Source of the DNA: Pseudomonadota bacterium
GTDB lineage: Bacteria; Pseudomonadota; Gammaproteobacteria; Xanthomonadales; Rhodanobacteraceae
Length of the DNA stretch: 64,000 bases
NCBI GenBank assembly: GCA_018240465.1
Contig: JAFEFS010000009.1
Location: 1-64,000, forward strand
Reading direction: 5' to 3'
Shown: positions 7,889 to 17,062 of the stretch, in pieces
Position numbering within the stretch: the stretch's first letter is position 1
Layout: each line of letters opens with the position of its first letter
Notes under the pieces: generated by a model
The model's input: only the letters and a program-made list of their open reading frames with translations
Database searches by the model: none
What the model was told of the DNA's origin: nothing
Program-made: the position numbers and the translations under genes

Positions 7889-9484
7889 TCAAGCCGCGAC
7901 TGCGCGCGGCGCTTCCTGCGGCGACGCCGTTGCTGCCGGCATGCGGATCAGACAATCGAACGCCGACAGCGCCGCCTTTGCGCCATCGCCCGCGGCGATG
8001 ACGATCTGCTTGAACGGTACCGTCGTCGCATCGCCTGCGGCGAACACGCCGTGCAGCGAGGTGCGGCCGTGCGCGTCGACTTCGATCTCGCCGCGGGGCG
8101 ACAGCGCGAGCGTGCCCTTGAGCCAGTCCGTGTTCGGCAGCAGGCCGATCTGCACGAACACGCCGGAAAGCTCGATTTGCTTCGAGTCGCCGTTCGTGCG
8201 GTCGGTGTACGCAAGCCCGGTGACCTTGGCGCCGTCGCCGAGCACCTCGGTAGTTTGTGCGCTGAGGATCACATCCACATTTGCCAGACTGCGCAGCTTG
8301 CGCTGCAGCACTTCGTCGGCGCGCAGCTTCGTATCGAATTCGAGTACGGTTACATGGGCGACGACGCCGGCGAGATCGATCGCTGCTTCGATGCCCGAGT
8401 TGCCGCCACCGATCACGGCGACGCGCTTGCCCTTGAACAGCGGGCCGTCGCAGTGCGGGCAGTAAGTTACGCCCTTGGTGCGGTATTGGTTCTCGCCCGG
8501 CACGTTCATGTTGCGCCAGCGCGCGCCAGTGGCGAGCACGATCGTTTTCGACTTCAGCGTCGCGCCGTTGGCGAGCTTCACTTCGAGGTGATCGCCGTTG
8601 GCGAGGATCTTGTCTGCGCGTTGGCGGTTCATGATGTCGACTTCGTAGTCCTTGACGTGCGCTTCGAGCGCGGCCGCGAACTGCGGGCCTTCGGTGTGCT
8701 TGACCGAAACGAAGTTGGCGATCTCCATCGTGTCGAGCACCTGGCCGCCGAAGCGCTCGGCGACGACGCCGGTGCGGATGCCCTTGCGTGCGGCGTAGAT
8801 CGCCGCCGCGGCGCCCGCAGGACCGCCGCCGACGACGAGCACGTCGTAGGCTGCACGCGCGTCGAGTTTTTCCGCATCGCGCGCATCCGTGTCCGTCTCG
8901 AGTTTGGCGAGGATTTCCTCCACGCCCATGCGGCCCTGGCCGAACTCCTGACCGTTGAGGAAGATCGCGGGCACCGAAAGAATCTGTTTCCCGGTGACTT
9001 CCTGCTCGAACGTGCCGCCCTCGATCATCTCCACGCCGATGCGCGGATTGATCGTCGCCATCAGGTTCAGCGCCTGCACCACCTCGGGGCAGTTCTGGCA
9101 GCTCAGCGAGACGTAGGTTTCGAATTTGTATTCACCGTCGAGCGCGCGAATCTGCTCGATGGTCTCCGGCGACAGTTTCGAGGGGTGGCCGCCAACCTGC
9201 AGCAGCGCGAGCACGAGTGAGGTGAACTCGTGGCCCATCGGCATGCCGGAAATGCGTAGATGGATGTCCTGGCCCGGCGTGGTCAACGCGAACGACGGCA
9301 CGCGCATGCCCGGCTCGGCGCGCTCGACGAGCTTGAATTGCGGTGACAGGCCGACGATGTCGTTCAACAATTCGCGCAGTTCCTGCGACTTCTCGCCGGC
9401 GTCGAGTGCGGCGGTGATTTCGACCGGGCGCGTGAGGTTCGCGAAATGGCCTTGAAGCTGGGATTTGAGGTCGTTGTCCAACAT
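7889..9484 (-). CDS. ahpF: Alkyl hydroperoxide reductase subunit F
   Basis: A 531-aa flavoprotein that carries electrons from NAD(P)H to AhpC. The N-terminal tandem thioredoxin-like domain has the redox pair C129/C132 (SCQNCPEV). The thioredoxin-reductase-like part has FAD motif VVGGGPAG (217-224), redox pair C342/C345 (YCPHCDG), NAD(P)H motif GGGNSGIEA, and a C-terminal FAD motif with FAAGDATTV. Length and spacing match E. coli AhpF. ahpC lies upstream on the same strand, separated by 164 nt that contain a dispersed repeat, so AhpF may be made at a lower level than AhpC. Start: ATG at 9484 ([10 protein letters not shown]). Confidence 0.96.
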   Translation of the reverse strand: MLDNDLKSQLQGHFANLTRPVEITAALDAGEKSQELRELLNDIVGLSPQFKLVERAEPGMRVPSFALTTPGQDIHLRISGMPMGHEFTSLVLALLQVGGHPSKLSPETIEQIRALDGEYKFETYVSLSCQNCPEVVQALNLMATINPRIGVEMIEGGTFEQEVTGKQILSVPAIFLNGQEFGQGRMGVEEILAKLETDTDARDAEKLDARAAYDVLVVGGGPAGAAAAIYAARKGIRTGVVAERFGGQVLDTMEIANFVSVKHTEGPQFAAALEAHVKDYEVDIMNRQRADKILANGDHLEVKLANGATLKSKTIVLATGARWRNMNVPGENQYRTKGVTYCPHCDGPLFKGKRVAVIGGGNSGIEAAIDLAGVVAHVTVLEFDTKLRADEVLQRKLRSLANVDVILSAQTTEVLGDGAKVTGLAYTDRTNGDSKQIELSGVFVQIGLLPNTDWLKGTLALSPRGEIEVDAHGRTSLHGVFAAGDATTVPFKQIVIAAGDGAKAALSAFDCLIRMPAATASPQEAPRAVAA

Positions 9485-9514
9485 GGCGGGTGACTCCGAT
9501 TTACTACGTTCGCG

Positions 9515-9594
9515 AACTGACGCGCATCCTGCGCGCCACCCTTGGGGCGATTCCGTCATGACTTCGCCGCGGCAAACGGGGCCCGGGATCAAGA
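9515..9594 (-). repeat. Dispersed repeat in the ahpC-ahpF spacer
   Basis: Read on the minus strand from 9594, this segment aligns closely with 33546-33623 on the plus strand. Shared blocks include CCCCGTTTGCCGCGGCGA and CATGACGGAA. About 75-80 nt correspond, with a few substitutions and single-base indels. It fills most of the spacer between ahpC and ahpF. The two-copy relationship was found by eye. The element is probably part of a larger genome-wide repeat family. Confidence 0.7.
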
Positions 9595-9648
9595 TCAAAA
9601 GCGGATCAAGAGCGAGGGCCCGCGTCGCCGGGCGGCGTCGCCCGCTGC

Positions 9649-10212
9649 TTAAATCTTGCCGACGAGATCCAGCGACGGCTTCAGCGTTTTCGCGCCTTCC
9701 TTCCACTTCGCCGGGCAGACTTCGCCGGGGTGCGCCGCGGTGTATTGCGCGGCCTTGAGCTTGCGCAGCGTCTCGCTGACGTCGCGGGCGATCTCGTTGG
9801 AATGGACTTCGGCGGTCTTGATCACGCCATCCGGATTGACGACAAAGGTGCCGCGCAGGGCCAGACCTTCTTCCGGGATCAGCACGTCGAACGCCTTCGA
9901 CAATGCGTGCGTCGGGTCGCCGACGAGGAAGAACCGGGCCTTGCCGACGGCCGGCGAGGTTTCGTGCCACACCTTGTGCGCGAAATGGGTATCGGTCGAA
10001 ACGACGTAGATTTCGGCATTGAGCTTCTGGAACTCGGCATAGTTGTCGGCCGAATCCTCGATTTCCGTCGGGCAGTTGAAGGTGAAGGCCGCCGGCAGGA
10101 ACATGAACACCGACCACTTGCCCTTGATGGACTGCTCGGTGACTTCCTCGAACTTGCCGTTGTGGAACGCCTGCGCCTTGAACGCTTGGACGGGGGTATT
10201 GATGAGGGACAT
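9649..10212 (-). CDS. ahpC: Alkyl hydroperoxide reductase subunit C (2-Cys peroxiredoxin)
   Basis: A 187-aa peroxiredoxin. The peroxidatic cysteine is C47 in [10 protein letters not shown] and the resolving cysteine is C166 in [10 protein letters not shown], both as in E. coli AhpC, which has the same length. It reduces hydrogen peroxide and organic hydroperoxides and is recycled by AhpF, encoded next on the strand. The ATG at 10212 ([16 protein letters not shown]) follows an AGGAAGC ribosome site. Upstream at 10273-10319 lie an inverted repeat and an OxyR-type site, so peroxide induction through the nearby oxyR is likely but inferred. Confidence 0.97.
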   Translation of the reverse strand: MSLINTPVQAFKAQAFHNGKFEEVTEQSIKGKWSVFMFLPAAFTFNCPTEIEDSADNYAEFQKLNAEIYVVSTDTHFAHKVWHETSPAVGKARFFLVGDPTHALSKAFDVLIPEEGLALRGTFVVNPDGVIKTAEVHSNEIARDVSETLRKLKAAQYTAAHPGEVCPAKWKEGAKTLKPSLDLVGKI

Positions 10213-10272
10213 CGCTTGCTTCCTTTGGGTTGGTGTTGAAGGGAACGAGGTGCACTCTAGTGCGCGGCGCCT

Positions 10273-10319
10273 AATCTGTAAAATTGATTTATTACAGATT
10301 TTCGATTGATAAAAACTAT
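10273..10319. promoter_or_regulatory. Candidate OxyR operator / ahpC promoter region
   Basis: An A/T-rich island in a GC-rich genome. Positions 10305-10319 (ATTGATAAAAACTAT) fit the OxyR half-site ATAG-N7-CTAT with one mismatch, including the internal T and A. A second ATTG block starts exactly 22 nt earlier at 10283, the spacing expected of tandem OxyR half-sites, though its right half is weak. Overlapping this is a 9-bp inverted repeat, AATCTGTAA (10273-10281) and TTACAGATT (10292-10300). On the minus strand TTTACA (10284-10279) and TAGAGT (10259-10254) are a possible -35/-10 pair with 17-nt spacing. The motifs are seen; the function is inferred. Confidence 0.6.
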
Positions 10320-10416
10320 CGAAAAGTGATCCACGTGAAATGGATGACTTGCGGCGGTTGCCGAGGCCGCAGCTATCGGGTCCGATTTCGCGCGTCCCAG
10401 TAGGAGGTTCCGGTCC

Positions 10417-13121
10417 ATGCGCATGACAAGCGGGTTGCTTGCCGCGGCGATGACAGCCGCGTTGCTGTCGCGGGCGGTCGTTGCGGCCGAAGCGGTGCCC
10501 ACCGGCAAGCTGCCCGATGACGCGAAACCGCTGGCCTACGCGCTCGACCTGAAGATCGACCCGAAAGCCGATCGTTTCAACGGTCACGTGCGCATCAAGG
10601 TCAGGCTCGCCACGTCGGCCGATCACCTCTGGCTGCATGCGCGCGAGATCGATGTAGCGACGGCGGCCGTGATCGACGCGGCCGGCAAGCCGCACGAGGC
10701 GAAGCTGAGCGTGCGCGATCCGTCCGGCGTGGCCGAGGTCGCGTTCGGCACGACGCTGCCGGCGCAGGATGTGGAACTGGTTTTCGACTACTCCGCGCCG
10801 TTCAACACCAAACTGCAGGGCATTTACAAGGTCATGGTCGGCCACGACGCCTACGTGACCACGCAGATGGAGGCGATCAGCGCGCGCCATGCGTTTCCTT
10901 CGTTCGACGAACCGCGGTTCAAGACGCCGTTCGACATCGTGCTGACGGTGCCCAGAGACGAAGCCGTGCTCGCGAACACGCAACGAACAGGGTATTCGGA
11001 GTCCCCTGACAAAAAGTGGAAAACGATCGCTTTCGCGCGGACCAGGCCACTGCCGACCTATCTCGTCGCGCTCGCGGTCGGGCCATGGGACGTGGTCGAC
11101 GGGCCGACGATCCCCGCGAACGCGCTGCGCAAGGATCCGGTACCGCTGCGCGGCATAGGCCCGCGCGGCGCCGGGCCGCAGCTCAAGTGGATCCTCGGGC
11201 AGACGCCGGCGACGGTGAAGTACTACGAGGACTACACGCAGCAGCCGTATCCGTTCGACAAGCTCGATCTGCTCGGTGCGCCGGACTTCTCCGCCGGCGC
11301 GATGGAGAACGCCGGCCTCATCGTCTACCGCGACGTGTTGCTGCGCATCGATGACAAGTCGCCGGCGAGTTCCTACCGCAGCGCGTTCAACGTCAACGCC
11401 CACGAAATCGCGCACCAGTGGTTCGGCGACCTCGTCACCGTGCCGTGGTGGGACGACGTCTGGCTCAACGAGGCCTATGCGACCTGGGCGCAGGGCAAGG
11501 CCACCGTCGCGCTCAGGCCCGAATATCTCGGCGACCTGTCGCGCCTCGAAGGCACGCTGCACGCGATGAACGGCGACAGCCAGCTGTCGGCGCGCAGGAT
11601 CCGCCAGCCGATCGCATCCCAGGACGATATCGAGAACGCCTTCGACGGCATCACCTAGCAAAAGGGGGCGGCCGTACTGCGCATGTTCGAGGAATGGGTC
11701 GGCGGAGACACGTATCGCGAGGCGATGCGCGACTATCTGGCCAGGCACAAGTTCGGCAGCGACAATTCCGACGACCTGATCGCAACGATTGCACGGGTCA
11801 GCGGCGAGGGCGAAACGCTCGGCAAGGCGATGCGCAGCTTCCTCGACCAGCCGGGCCTGCCGCTCGTGCACGCCGAGCTGAAATGCACCGCAGCGGCCGA
11901 CGGCGGCAAGGGATCGATCGAACTGAGCCAGTCCCGCTATTTGCCCTACGGTGTGGTCGACCCGGGCAATTCGCAGTGGCGCATTCCGGTTTGTGCACGC
12001 TTCGCGAGCCAGGGCAAGTCGAGTCGACAATGTTTTCTTCTCGACAAGCCGAAGCGGACGTTCGCATTCGACGGCGGCTGCGCGCAGTGCGTGATGCCGA
12101 ACGCGGACGCGTCGGGCTACTGCCGGTTCACGCTCGACCAGGGCGACTTCGGCACGCTGGCGCGGCAAGCCAAGGACCTCGCGCCTGCGGAGCAGCTCGT
12201 TTACGCCGACGCGATTTCCAGCGCCTTCGACCAGGGCACGCTTGACCCCGGCGTCGTGCTCGATGCGCTGCCGACGCTGGCTTCATCGGATATTCCGCAG
12301 ATCGCGCTGGCGCTGACCGGCTCGTTCCGATGGATTCGAGAGCAGCTTGCGACCGACGCGACGCGGCCGGCGCTCGATGCTTACGCGACGCGTCTGTACG
12401 CGCCGCACCTGAAGAAACTCGGGTTGCACAAACTGCCGGGCGACAGCGATGCGGTCACACGACTGCGCATGGGCGTGATCGAACTGCTCGCACTCGATGT
12501 GCGCGACAAGGTGTGCGCGCGCTGCTCAACGCCGCCGCGCGCGCCGCGCTCGGCCTCGACGGCGGCAATCTCGATCTCGACAGGCTCGATCCCGACATCC
12601 GCGGCATTGCACTCAAGGTGGCCGTGCAGGATTCCGGCGAGCCGGCGTACAAAACCGTGCAGGCGGAACTGAAGACGAACACGCAGACCAAGCAGCGCTA
12701 TGAATTGCTCGCCGCGCTCGGCGCCACGCACGATGCGAAGCTCGGCGAGGATGTGCGCGACTATGGCCTCACTTCCGCGGTCGCCGTCGGTGAAATTCCC
12801 TATCTTTACGGCAGCCATGCCGGCGAAGAAGAAAACCGCGCCGGCTTTTGGGCTTGGCTCAAGCCGAATTTCGACGCGCTGCGCAAGCGACTGTCGGATT
12901 CGCACCAGTCGCTCGCGATAGGCCTTGCGGGCGCCGGACGCTGCAGCAAGGATTCCGGCGAGGAAATGCGCGACTGGTTCGCGCCGCGCATCAAGGAGAT
13001 GCTCGGCGGCGAACGCAAGCTCGCGCAGTCGCTCGAAGGCGTCGCCACCTGCAGCGCGCTGCGCGAATACTTCGGTGCGAAGGCGCTGGCGCAGTGGGCG
13101 GAGGCGCATCCGCCGCGCTGA
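10417..13121 (+). pseudogene. M1 family aminopeptidase, broken by amber codon and frameshift
   Basis: The first 413 codons encode a signal peptide and the M1 catalytic domain with the GAMENAG substrate motif, zinc motif HEIAH (from residue 329) and the downstream NEAY glutamate. Codon 414 (11656-11658) is TAG where the family has the catalytic tyrosine of the motif ITYQKG; the same frame continues with QKGAAVLRMFE. A second lesion near 12510-12512 looks like a one-base loss: GACAAGGTGTGCGC needs one more G to read DKGVRALL. After it the homologous frame runs on to 13121 (WAEAHPPR). An intact gene would give about 900 residues of a PepN-like exported peptidase. Without suppression only an inactive fragment is made. 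Sequencing error cannot be excluded, though it would need two independent errors. Confidence 0.85.
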
Positions 13122-13156
13122 CCCTGGTGTCCCTGCTACGTCCGGGGAAAGGGGCG

Positions 13157-14059
13157 CTAGCGGCGCGGCGGCCTGGCGATGAAATCCAGCATGTCGCGCA
13201 GTACCGGCGGCTTGCCGTTGCGCCCGTGCGCGAGGGCGACGAGCAGATCTCCGTGGTCGGCGCCGGGATAGAGTTTGAGCACGGCGGAGCCGTTCATCGC
13301 ATGCTCGCGCTCGGCCATTGCCTCGGCATTGTTCGGCGTCACCTCGTCGTCGTCGAGGCCCTGCAACAGCAGCAGCGGTGGCTCGTCGCCGTCGACGAAG
13401 TTGATCGGCTGCGAATCGTAGCGGCCTTTGGCGTCGTCACCGAAGATTTCCGCCTCGTCGTCGACGTAGGGCAGGAACGCGTACGCCCCGGCGAGGCCGA
13501 TCATGCCGGCGAGGTCGCGCGGAGCCAGGCCGACCGCGGCGAGATAGCGCTTGTCGCAGGCGAGCAGGGCGGCGATATGCCCGCCGGCGGAGTGGCCGGA
13601 AACGAAGATGCGCCGCGCATCGCCACCGAATTCCGCGGCATGCTCGAAAGTCCACTTCGTCGCATTCGCCGCATCGACCATGAACTCGGGGAAGCGCACG
13701 GTCGGAAACTTGCGATAGTCCGGGATCACCGCGACGACGCCGTGGCTGGCCAGCGCCTCGCCGACGTAGCGATACCAGCGCCGCCGGCCCTCCTCCCAGC
13801 TGCCGCCGTAGAAGAACACGACCACCGGAGCCGCCGATGCGGCATGCGGTGCGTAGACATCGAGCTTGAGCGCGTGATCCGCGTCGAACACGATACCGCG
13901 ACGGACGGCGAGATCGTGCGTGCTGTCCGCGCTGCCGAGCGTCGCGTACCAGATCTGCGCGCATGCCGCGAGCAACAGCGATGCCAGCGCCGCCGCCAGC
14001 GCGCGTGCGCCGCGCCAGCGGCGAAGGAAATTGCCAAGGCGCGGCTTCGTTCCTATCAT
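13157..14059 (-). CDS. Lipoprotein alpha/beta hydrolase (carboxylesterase-like)
   Basis: A 300-aa protein with a lipoprotein signal ending in a lipobox, LLLAACAQ, so it is probably membrane-anchored. The hydrolase core has the oxyanion region YGGSWEEG, the nucleophile elbow GHSAGG, and a C-terminal histidine in GADHGD. The general pattern is that of BD-FAE / kynurenine-formamidase-like esterases (VYAPHAASAAPVVVFFYGG). The substrate is unknown. The ATG at 14059 was chosen because it begins the signal peptide; upstream codons are unconvincing. It converges on the aminopeptidase pseudogene and diverges from the Pycsar-like gene. Confidence 0.85.
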   Translation of the reverse strand: MIGTKPRLGNFLRRWRGARALAAALASLLLAACAQIWYATLGSADSTHDLAVRRGIVFDADHALKLDVYAPHAASAAPVVVFFYGGSWEEGRRRWYRYVGEALASHGVVAVIPDYRKFPTVRFPEFMVDAANATKWTFEHAAEFGGDARRIFVSGHSAGGHIAALLACDKRYLAAVGLAPRDLAGMIGLAGAYAFLPYVDDEAEIFGDDAKGRYDSQPINFVDGDEPPLLLLQGLDDDEVTPNNAEAMAEREHAMNGSAVLKLYPGADHGDLLVALAHGRNGKPPVLRDMLDFIARPPRR

Positions 14060-14286
14060 CGTGCGATTGTTGCAGGAATCATGCTCGGCGGAAATCGGCA
14101 TTGGGTGCCGCGAGGGCCCGGCTGCGCTCGATGTCGCACGTCGGCGGTGCCCGGACAGCGCAACCGCTCCGAACGGCGAGCCGCGGAAGCGGCGAGTCAT
14201 CCTCATGTGCATTTGAGTACACTCCGGATCCTGCGCTCCGGCGACGCGCAAATTCCCTTCGCTCGCCACGGTCTTTCGAGGTGCCC

Positions 14287-14847
14287 ATGGGTGACGAAGC
14301 AATGCAACGCGGCCGGGAGCTTTTCGCCGACATCCCCGAGCGCAATACCGGCGATGTGCTGTTGCGCACCACCCAGCAGCATCATGTGTCGCTGAGCATG
14401 ATGGCGGACACCAAGGCGAGCATCGTCATCACCGTCTGCTCGATCGTGCTGACCCTGAGCCTGGGCAAGCTCGCCGATCCCGACTTGCGCTATTCGGTCC
14501 TGATCCTCGACGCGTTCACTCTGCTCGCGCTGTTGCTCGCCGTGCTCGCGGTGCTACCGAAATACCGGCCGTTCAAGTTGACGGGGTCGGGCTTGCCGCC
14601 CGGGTTCAACCTGTTGTTCATGGGCCACTTCGCCGAGTTGCCGCGCGAACGTTTCCTCGCCGAGATCGCGCATTCGATGCGCACCGATGGCTCGGTCTAC
14701 AGCGCGATGGCGAACGACATCTACAGCCTCGGTACCTACCTGGCGCAGCACAAGTACCGCTACCTCCGCCTGGCCTACCTGAGTTTCCTGACCGGTTTCG
14801 TGCTCGCACTGCTCGTGCAGACGTGGCGCCTGCTGTTCGCCCATTGA
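14287..14847 (+). CDS. Pycsar effector-like membrane protein (DUF5706/PycTM type)
   Basis: A 186-aa protein with three predicted membrane helices (about 44-60, 69-90, 161-182). The family signature is before and in the first helix: LLRTTQQHHVSLSMMADTKA (residues 25-44), with H32-H33 and D41-K43. Such proteins are annotated as Pycsar system effectors. In the described phage-defence systems a cyclase makes cCMP or cUMP and the TM effector damages the membrane. No nucleotidyl cyclase gene is adjacent: neighbours are an esterase and a ROK kinase. It may be an orphan effector or a member with another role. The ATG at 14287 has GAGGTG just upstream. Family recognition is from motif memory. Confidence 0.7.
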   Translation: MGDEAMQRGRELFADIPERNTGDVLLRTTQQHHVSLSMMADTKASIVITVCSIVLTLSLGKLADPDLRYSVLILDAFTLLALLLAVLAVLPKYRPFKLTGSGLPPGFNLLFMGHFAELPRERFLAEIAHSMRTDGSVYSAMANDIYSLGTYLAQHKYRYLRLAYLSFLTGFVLALLVQTWRLLFAH

Positions 14848-14865
14848 ACCTTCGCGGAGCCACGC

Positions 14866-15783
14866 GTGACGAATTCCCGGAATACCCTGTACGGCGCCGT
14901 CGAGGCGGGTGGAACCAAGTTCGTCTGCGCGATCGGCGAAGCCGGCGGTCGGCTGCATGCACAGGCCGCGTTCGCGACGACGACGCCGAAGGAGACGCTT
15001 GCCCGCGTCGCCGACTTCTTCCGCGAGGCGCAGGTCAGCCACGGGCGCGTCGCCGCGGTCGGTATCGGCTCGTTCGGCCCGGTACACGTGCGCCCCGGCG
15101 CCGCGCAGTACGGACGCATCGCGCGTACGCCGAAGCTGCGCTGGGAGGGGATCGACATTCTCGGCGAGATCGCGCGCGCGGCCGCCGCGCCGGCCGCGAT
15201 CGACACCGACGTCAACATCGCCCTGCTCGGCGAGGCGCGCCATGGCGCCGGCGTCGGCTACGACGACCTCGTCTACGTCACCGTCGGCACCGGCATCGGC
15301 GCCGGCGTGCTGGCGAACGGAAAAATCGTCTACGGCTTCGCCCATCCCGAAGTCGGCCACATGCATGTGCCCAAAGCGGCGGAGGACGCGGCATTCGCGG
15401 GCGTCTGCGCGTTCCATGCCGACCGCTGCGTCGAAGGCCTGGCGTCGGGGCCGGCGCTGCGGGCGCGCTGGGGCACCGACGCGGAAAGCCTCGCGCCGGA
15501 GCATCCGGCATGGACGCTGCAGGCGCATTATCTGGCTGCGCTGTGCGCGAACCTGCTCGTCGTCTCGGCACCGCGCCGCATCATCTTCGGCGGCGGCGTG
15601 ATGGCGCAGACGCACCTGTTCCCGCGCGTGCGCGCCGCACTGGGCGAGCTGCTCAACGGCTACTTCGATTTCGCCGCCTACGGCATCGAGCTCGATGATC
15701 TCATCGTGCCGGCGCAACTCGGCGGCCGCGCCGGCGTGATCGGCGCGCTCGAGCTGGCGCACGATTTCGCCGCGGCGAAATAG
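14866..15783 (+). CDS. ROK family sugar kinase (fructokinase-like)
   Basis: A 305-aa ROK kinase. ATP-binding motif GAVEAGGTK is at the N-terminus, DTDVN and GTGIGAGVL in the middle, and the ROK zinc site is visible as HPEVGH followed by C-AFHADRC-VEGLASG. This pattern resembles the Bacillus-type fructokinases (YdhR/GmuE), which phosphorylate fructose or mannose with ATP. The GTG start at 14866 is preceded by GCGGAG. It follows the Pycsar-like gene by 18 nt and precedes glycerate kinase by 22 nt, so the three may be co-transcribed. Exact sugar specificity is not proven by the sequence. Confidence 0.87.
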   Translation: MTNSRNTLYGAVEAGGTKFVCAIGEAGGRLHAQAAFATTTPKETLARVADFFREAQVSHGRVAAVGIGSFGPVHVRPGAAQYGRIARTPKLRWEGIDILGEIARAAAAPAAIDTDVNIALLGEARHGAGVGYDDLVYVTVGTGIGAGVLANGKIVYGFAHPEVGHMHVPKAAEDAAFAGVCAFHADRCVEGLASGPALRARWGTDAESLAPEHPAWTLQAHYLAALCANLLVVSAPRRIIFGGGVMAQTHLFPRVRAALGELLNGYFDFAAYGIELDDLIVPAQLGGRAGVIGALELAHDFAAAK

Positions 15784-15805
15784 GTATTCCGCAGGGCGGG
15801 CAACG

Positions 15806-16927
15806 ATGGACAGCCCGGCGCGTATTCTCGTCATGCCCGACAAGTTCAAGGGCACGCTGACTTCCGACGAGGCTGCGCGCGCGATCGTGCGCGGTCTGCG
15901 TTGCGCGTGGCCACGGGCGCGATTCACGACACGGACGCTGGCCGACGGCGGCGAAGGATTTGCCGCTGCACTCGTGCGCGCGACCGGCGGAACGTCGCGT
16001 CGCTGCGCGAGCGTAGATGCGAGCGGATACCCGTGTCGCGCAGTCTGGGGCTGGCTCGGCGATGGCCGCGGCGCGGTGCTCGATCTCGCCGCCGCGAGCG
16101 GTCTGGCGCAGTTGCCGCGGGCTCTGCGCAGTCCGTTGCGCACTTCGACGTACGGCAGTGGCCTCGTATTGCGCAAGGCCATCGACGCGGGCGCGGCGAA
16201 GATCGTGATCGGCCTTGGCGGCAGCGCGACGAATGATGGTGGCATCGGCCTCGCCGCGGCGCTGGGCTGGAAATTTCTCGACCGCCGCGGCGGGGAGATC
16301 GAGTTGAACGGCGCAGGCCTGTTGCAGCTCGACCGCATCGTCGCGCCGAAACCGCGTCCGCGCCTGCGCATCGTCGCCGCCTGCGATGTCGATAATCCAC
16401 TGTTCGGCCGCAACGGCGCGGCGTATCGCTTTGCAGCGCAGAAGGGCGCCGACGCCGCGGCGGTGCGCGCGCTCGACCGCGGCCTGCGCCGCCTCGCGCG
16501 CATCGTCGAACGTGATCTTGGCCGCAATGTCGCGCAGGTCGCAGGCGCCGGCGCTGCGGGGGGAGCGGGCTTCGGCCTGATGGCGTTCTTCGGCGCGCGC
16601 CTCGAATCGGGTTTCGAGATCCTGCGCCGCGAAATGCGCCTCGATGCGCTGCTGCGCGAACACGATCTCGTCGTCACCGGCGAAGGCGCGTTCGACCTCA
16701 CCTCGCTGTCCGGCAAGGCGCCGTATCGTCTGGCGCTGCATGCGCGGCAGATGCGCGTGCCGGTCTGGGGCGTGTTCGGGCGCATCGATGTGGCCGTCTC
16801 GCGGCTGCCGTTTGCGCGCGCCGCGGCTCTGGTTGCGCGCGACGCTACGGTGCCGGCATCGCTGGCTTCGGCGAAACACGCGTTGCGTCTCGAACGGGCT
16901 GCGTACGAACTTGCGGTTCGCGGTTGA
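15806..16927 (+). CDS. Glycerate 2-kinase (GarK/GlxK family)
   Basis: A 373-aa member of the glycerate kinase type 1 family. Characteristic segments are the N-terminal VMPDKFKGTLTSDEAA, LADGGEGF, the glycine-rich GLGGSATNDGGIGLAAALG, and the C-terminal GEGAFDLTSLSGKAP. The enzyme phosphorylates D-glycerate to 2-phosphoglycerate, feeding it into glycolysis. It directly follows the ROK kinase, giving a small sugar/glycerate salvage pair. Gene symbol withheld because GarK and GlxK cannot be separated here. Confidence 0.92.
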   Translation: MDSPARILVMPDKFKGTLTSDEAARAIVRGLRCAWPRARFTTRTLADGGEGFAAALVRATGGTSRRCASVDASGYPCRAVWGWLGDGRGAVLDLAAASGLAQLPRALRSPLRTSTYGSGLVLRKAIDAGAAKIVIGLGGSATNDGGIGLAAALGWKFLDRRGGEIELNGAGLLQLDRIVAPKPRPRLRIVAACDVDNPLFGRNGAAYRFAAQKGADAAAVRALDRGLRRLARIVERDLGRNVAQVAGAGAAGGAGFGLMAFFGARLESGFEILRREMRLDALLREHDLVVTGEGAFDLTSLSGKAPYRLALHARQMRVPVWGVFGRIDVAVSRLPFARAAALVARDATVPASLASAKHALRLERAAYELAVRG

Positions 16928-17062
16928 GCTTCGTGCTATGCGTGCGTCGACGCTGGCAATATCATCGCGCGACGCGGGATCGGGATCTGTCGACCGGTCC
17001 TGACCCCGCGACAGGTCATCGTACGTTGCAAGCTGCATCGACTGCCGTCCAGGGAACAAACC

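Noticed and set aside
9649..12168. Long open frame continuing upstream of ahpC on the minus strand, antisense to the aminopeptidase
   Set aside because: Only the AhpC part (from 10212) has family features; the rest is an Arg/Ala-rich shadow of the plus-strand aminopeptidase typical of GC-rich DNA.
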